Source: a virus. From it: a stretch of 26,087 bases of DNA. The stretch covers positions 1-26,087 of IMG/VR virus record IMGVR_UViG_3300032215_000197. One strand, 5' to 3'. Below, one piece after another: positions 24,735 to 26,087 of the stretch; positions within the stretch are counted from its first letter, which is position 1; each line of letters opens with the position of its first letter. Both the position numbers and the translations under genes were made by a program. The notes under the pieces are model-generated. The model was not told where the DNA came from. It made no database searches and saw nothing but the letters and a program-made list of their open reading frames with translations.

Positions 24735-24767
24735 AGCCCCTGAAGATGAAAGTTTTCAGGGGCTTTT
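24735..24767 (+). terminator. Strong intrinsic terminator
   Basis: AGCCCCTGAA (24735-24744) pairs with TTCAGGGGCT (24755-24764) over ten bases, with a ten-base loop and a T-run (24764-24767). It lies after the mini-ORF and before the tRNA cluster, so the short transcript from P1/P2 would end here with some read-through to the tRNAs. Confidence 0.93.
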
Positions 24768-24919
24768 GCATTTAGCGCCGACGTGTGTATAGGTAACGAG
24801 GACCTAGCCCGCACGTAAAACATGGGCAAACGGGCGGACAGTAGGATGAAATCTGTGGCGGTAACGCAGAGACTAAAATCACTGGTTGGGGTATTGACCC
24901 CAACATAACGCAAGAAATT
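24768..24919 (+). other. Structured non-coding stretch with several hairpins
   Basis: No convincing protein gene is present. Potential hairpins: ACGTG (24781-24785) with CACGT (24812-24816), enclosing TAGGT/ACCTA (24790-24794 and 24802-24806); GCCCG/CGGGC nearby; GCG-GTAA-CGC at 24858-24867; and GTTGGGG (24885-24891) with CCCCAAC (24898-24904). The GTAA loop is GNRA type. A CAGAGACTA piece looks like the R element of group I introns, but the partner S element is not seen. Most likely a structured RNA; its role is unknown. Confidence 0.45.
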
Positions 24920-24926
24920 GCGTTAT
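24905..24926 (+). other. Perfect 9-bp hairpin with GAAA tetraloop
   Basis: ATAACGCAA, loop GAAA, TTGCGTTAT. GNRA loops on perfect stems are typical of stable structured RNA. Its right arm overlaps the left arm of the long hairpin at 24920-24996, so both cannot form at once. Confidence 0.6.
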
Positions 24927-24996
24927 TCACTAATATTCTGTGAGAACATCGCACTGGCCCCTGAAAGGCTAAGCACAGAGTATTAATGAATAACGC
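24920..24996 (+). ncRNA. Long hairpin element C in front of the tRNA cluster
   Basis: GCGTTATTC (24920-24928) pairs with GAATAACGC (24988-24996) over nine bases. After a two-by-two internal loop, TAATATTCTGTG (24931-24942) pairs with CACAGAGTATTA (24974-24985) over 12 bases with one G-U. The loop is 31 bases. In size (77 nt) it equals the tRNA genes that follow. It is not a tRNA: there is no cloverleaf or T-loop. Probably a stable small RNA or a processing signal; inference from pairing alone. Confidence 0.5.
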
Positions 24997-25063
24997 TATT
25001 ACATATTGAATAACAAATCCCTTACACTCTGACTGTAAGACAAGCCCTCAATATATAATATAT

Positions 25064-25140
25064 GCGACCTTAGCTCAGTTGGATAGAGCACCAGGCTACG
25101 AACTTGGGGGTCAGGAGTTCGAATCTCTTAGGTCGCGCCA
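25064..25140 (+). tRNA. tRNA-Arg (anticodon ACG)
   Basis: A complete cloverleaf: acceptor GCGACCT with AGGTCGC, D arm GCTC/GAGC, anticodon arm CCAGG/CTTGG with loop CTACGAA, T loop TTCGAAT, discriminator G and encoded CCA. The A at position 34 would be deaminated to inosine by host TadA to read CGU, CGC and CGA. First gene of the cluster. Confidence 0.95.
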
Positions 25141-25146
25141 AATTAT

Positions 25147-25222
25147 ACCCTCTTCGCCAAGTTGGTAAGGCATCGGATTTTGATTCCGACATTCGGTGGT
25201 TCGAGTCCATCAGGGGGTGCCA
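25147..25222 (+). tRNA. tRNA-Gln (anticodon TTG)
   Basis: Acceptor ACCCTCT with AGGGGGT (one T-G pair), D arm GCC/GGC, anticodon arm TCGGA/TCCGA with loop TTTTGAT, T arm GGTGG/CCATC around TTCGAGT, and encoded CCA. It reads CAA and CAG. Six bases separate it from tRNA-Arg. Confidence 0.95.
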
Positions 25223-25225
25223 TAT

Positions 25226-25299
25226 GCTCTTATAGTATAAAGGCATTACACTACATTGGTAATGTAGAAACACTGGATCGTTACCAGTTAGGAGCACCA
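25226..25299 (+). tRNA. tRNA-Thr (anticodon GGT)
   Basis: Acceptor GCTCTTA with TAGGAGC, anticodon arm CTACA/TGTAG with loop TTGGTAA, T arm ACTGG/CCAGT with loop ATCGTTA (an A instead of the usual first T), discriminator A and CCA. The D stem is short (GTA/TAC). It reads ACC and ACU. The last five bases (CACCA) can pair with the far end of hairpin element A downstream. Confidence 0.88.
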
Positions 25300-25379
25300 T
25301 ATGAAAACACATTAGATGAATGGATACAAGCTGTAGGCATACAGTGGTAACAGAGCAGTTAGTGTGTTTCCATATGGTG
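25295..25379 (+). ncRNA. Long hairpin element A downstream of tRNA-Thr
   Basis: CACCATATG-A-AAACACATT (25295-25313) pairs with AGTGTGTTT-C-CATATGGTG (25361-25379): 18 pairs and a single A-C mismatch. The 47-base loop contains a CTGTA/TACAG hairpin (25331-25335 and 25340-25344) and TGGTAACAGAG. Bases at 302/372 (T-A) and 303/371 (G-C) are G-C and A-T in the related element B, a compensatory change in both. This argues for an RNA-level structure. No tRNA can be fitted to it. The left arm includes the tRNA-Thr CCA. Confidence 0.65.
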
Positions 25380-25382
25380 AAA

Positions 25383-25426
25383 ACAGGAGTAATTAACCTG
25401 TCCATGTTGGGGAGTCATGACCCCAA
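25383..25426 (+). other. Two small hairpins between element A and a tRNA-like element
   Basis: ACAGG (25383-25387) pairs with CCTGT (25397-25401), and TTGGGG (25407-25412) with CCCCAA (25421-25426). The latter stem and its TGA before CCCC match the hairpin at 24885-24904. Confidence 0.4.
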
Positions 25427-25509
25427 GAATCCGTGTTCTTCTAAGTGGTAAGAAAGGCCCGTTATGGGGTTGAATGTAGGTTTCGATGCCCTACACACAA
25501 TGGATTCCA
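25427..25509 (+). other. Non-canonical tRNA-like element ending in CCA
   Basis: An acceptor-like stem GAATCCGT (25427-25434) pairs with ATGGATTC (25500-25507) followed by CA, so the 3' end reads CCA with its first C paired. Inside are a D-arm-like TTCTT/AAGAA with loop CTAAGTGGT (25436-25454), a third arm GGCCC/GGGTT-like with a six-base loop (25456-25471, two G-U pairs), and a T-arm-like TGTAGG/CCTACA around TTTCGATGC (25475-25495) which has the TTCGAT sequence. The stem lengths and loop sizes do not fit a standard tRNA: no U33, six-base anticodon loop and nine-base T loop. Possibly a degenerate tRNA or a tRNA mimic. Confidence 0.45.
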
Positions 25510-25585
25510 TAGATAAACACATTAGAACATGCCCCTAGTAGCAGTAGTGAATCAAGGGCAGAATGTTGAGTGTGTTTTTCTATGG
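25507..25585 (+). ncRNA. Long hairpin element B upstream of tRNA-Met
   Basis: CCATAGA-T-AAACACATT (25507-25523) pairs with AGTGTGTTT-T-TCTATGG (25569-25585), 16 pairs and one T-T mismatch at the same position as the A-C mismatch in element A. The loop includes AACAT/ATGTT and CCC/GGG complementary pieces. The inner arm sequence is shared with element A while the outer arm bases differ and stay paired. Its left end is the CCA of the tRNA-like element and its right end overlaps the first two bases of tRNA-Met. Confidence 0.65.
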
Positions 25586-25659
25586 TAATATAGCATAGTG
25601 GCTAATGCACCTGCTTCATACGCAGACTATCGTTGGTTCGAGTCCAACTATTACCACCA
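25584..25659 (+). tRNA. tRNA with anticodon CAT (Met, or Ile if lysidinylated)
   Basis: Acceptor GGTAATA with TATTACC, D arm GCAT/ATGC, anticodon arm CCTGC/GCAGA with loop TTCATAC (first pair C-A mismatched), T arm GTTGG/CCAAC around TTCGAGT, discriminator A and CCA. The first pair is G-C, unlike initiator tRNA, so it is elongator Met or the minor Ile(CAT); the sequence alone does not decide. The first two bases are also the right arm of element B. Confidence 0.92.
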
Positions 25660-25664
25660 AGTTT

Positions 25665-25739
25665 GGCCAATTAGCTCAGTGGTAGAGCACCGTCTTGATA
25701 AGGCGGGGGTCGATGGATCGTTCCCATCATTGGCTACCA
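25665..25739 (+). tRNA. tRNA-Ile (anticodon GAT)
   Basis: Acceptor GGCCAAT with ATTGGCT, D arm GCTC/GAGC, anticodon arm CCGTC/GGCGG with loop TTGATAA, T arm GATGG/CCATC with loop ATCGTTC, discriminator A and CCA. The T loop begins ATCG, as in tRNA-Thr here, instead of TTCG. Reads AUC and AUU. Confidence 0.9.
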
Positions 25740-25751
25740 AAATTATTTAAT

Positions 25752-25827
25752 GGCGACATAGCTCCAATGGTAGAGCAGTGGACTGAAAATTCATGTGTTG
25801 CTGGTTCGAGTCCAGCTGTCGCTACCA
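25752..25827 (+). tRNA. tRNA-Phe (anticodon GAA)
   Basis: Acceptor GGCGACA with TGTCGCT (first pair G-T), D arm GCTC/GAGC, anticodon arm GTGGA/TTCAT with loop CTGAAAA, T arm GCTGG/CCAGC around TTCGAGT, discriminator A and CCA. Confidence 0.95.
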
Positions 25828-25834
25828 AACAAAT

Positions 25835-25912
25835 GCCCACATGGACAAATTGGAAAAGTCACTTCTCTCAAAAGGAAGAGTTCTCTCGGTTCGACTCCGA
25901 GTGTGGGTACCA
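25835..25912 (+). tRNA. tRNA-Leu (anticodon CAA), short variable region
   Basis: Acceptor GCCCACA with TGTGGGT, D arm GAC/GTC around AAATTGGAAAA, anticodon arm CTTCT/GGAAG with loop CTCAAAA, T arm CTCGG/CCGAG around TTCGACT, discriminator A and CCA. The anticodon and the long A-rich D loop indicate Leu, but the variable region is only six bases (AGTTCT, 25879-25884) where bacterial tRNA-Leu normally has a long arm. Confidence 0.85.
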
Positions 25913-25917
25913 GTTAC

Positions 25918-26011
25918 ACCCCTGTAGTTTAGTGGTAAAACACCTGTCTTATACACAGCATCGTCGCCAGATTAGCGAGCGTCCTAGGTTCGAATCCTAG
26001 CGGGGGTACCA
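25918..26011 (+). tRNA. tRNA-Ile (anticodon TAT) with a long, inserted variable arm
   Basis: Acceptor ACCCCTG with CGGGGGT, D arm GTTT/AAAC, anticodon arm CCTGT/ACAGC with loop CTTATAC (first pair C-C), T arm CTAGG/CCTAG around TTCGAAT, discriminator A and CCA. The variable region is 24 bases and folds as TCGC/GCGA around CAGATTA. CGTC repeats 18 bases apart (25962-25965 and 25980-25983); removing one unit leaves exactly 76 bases, a normal class I tRNA. Reads AUA if functional. An alternative is a true class II tRNA with an odd anticodon. Confidence 0.8.
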
Positions 26012-26087
26012 AATTTCAACATCCGACCTAACGCTGGTAACAGAGGAAGTTCGGGACTTGTGGCAAGTGCGAGTAGGAGAAATTTAC
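26012..26087 (+). other. Structured non-coding tail at the window edge
   Basis: No tRNA or protein gene is seen up to the window end. It holds ACTTG-TGG-CAAGT (26057-26069) and CTG-GTAA-CAG (26034-26043), and TGGTAACAGAGGAAGTT is nearly the same as part of the loop of element A. Probably the start of another structured element cut by the window end. Confidence 0.35.

Noticed and set aside
24851-24890. CAGAGACTA resembles the R element of group I introns.
   Set aside because: No matching S element (TAGTC-type), no P/Q pair and no interrupted gene or homing endonuclease could be found.
24707-24954. Open frames on the - strand in the region after the terminator.
   Set aside because: They run through hairpins and the terminator, have no family features and no promoter in the right place.
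25022-25059. TATAAT just before tRNA-Arg as a tRNA promoter.
   Set aside because: There is a good -10-like box at 25054-25059 but no acceptable -35 at 16 to 18 bases; the AT-rich run explains it.
25944-25958. CTGTCTTATACACAG in the last tRNA resembles the Tn5 mosaic end used in library preparation.
   Set aside because: It lacks the full mosaic-end sequence, and the bases form the anticodon arm of a complete tRNA; no adapter follows.
25162-26000. Open frames through the tRNA genes on both strands.
   Set aside because: They read through complete tRNA genes and have no protein-family features.
26030-26087. GAGGAAGTTCGGGACT and the GGTAAC hairpins resemble pieces of bacterial RNase P RNA.
   Set aside because: The conserved GAGGAAAGTCC core is not matched, the second conserved region is not seen, and the GNRA hairpin is common in any structured RNA. 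The window ends too soon to be sure.

Overview
The window is an AT-rich, densely packed piece of a tailed-phage genome. Every convincing gene is on the + strand, most junctions are a few bases or ATGA/GTGA overlaps, and phage structural genes, an endolysin, class Ia ribonucleotide reductase and a tRNA cluster lie together. The gene set (PAAR spike tip, large Thr/Asn/Pro-rich virion proteins, NrdA/NrdB/glutaredoxin, DUF2452, 2OG-oxygenase-like proteins) resembles T4-like myoviruses of marine and freshwater bacteria; this is inference, since no terminase, portal or capsid gene is present. A proteobacterial host is suggested by the IscU, which closely matches the ISC-type scaffold of that group.

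Layout. 1-2631: 3' part of a repetitive tail-fibre-like gene. 2684-9389: a small conserved phage gene, then nrdA, an SGNH-like gene, nrdB, a predicted GH16-like lipoprotein, a secreted Cys-rich protein, glutaredoxin and a small conserved protein. 9394-13308: PAAR tip and two large structural proteins. 13395-15653: SleB/CwlJ-type endolysin, a holin-like membrane protein, DUF2452, a conserved cytosolic protein and two tiny membrane proteins. 15658-19577: iscU, three tandem paralogues with an N-terminal glycine-rich loop, ahpC, a mini SGNH hydrolase and ahpD. 19582-24331: two methyltransferase-like proteins, a nucleotidyltransferase-like protein, an SDR, a possible GNAT and three Fe(II)-oxygenase-like proteins. 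24332-24767: twin sigma70-type promoters, a 51-codon ORF and a strong terminator. 24768-26087: eight tRNA genes (Arg, Gln, Thr, Met, Ile, Phe, Leu, Ile) interspersed with structured non-tRNA elements.

How the parts fit. NrdA/NrdB with glutaredoxin would supply deoxynucleotides. IscU plus an AhpC/AhpD pair forms an apparent Fe-S and peroxide-defence module, which could protect the diiron NrdB and the predicted Fe(II)-dependent oxygenases; that link is inference. All AhpC and AhpD catalytic residues are present, and the AhpC has the three-cysteine pattern of AhpD-dependent enzymes.

The most unusual part is the tRNA cluster. Two long hairpins (about 80 nt) share an AAACACATT/AGTGTGTTT stem and show compensatory base changes. 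Each begins at a CCA end, the first being that of tRNA-Thr. Between them lies a cloverleaf-like but non-canonical tRNA-like element. A third long hairpin has a mutually exclusive alternative fold. These look like small stable RNAs comparable in position, not in sequence, to the unexplained RNAs C and D of the T4 tRNA cluster.
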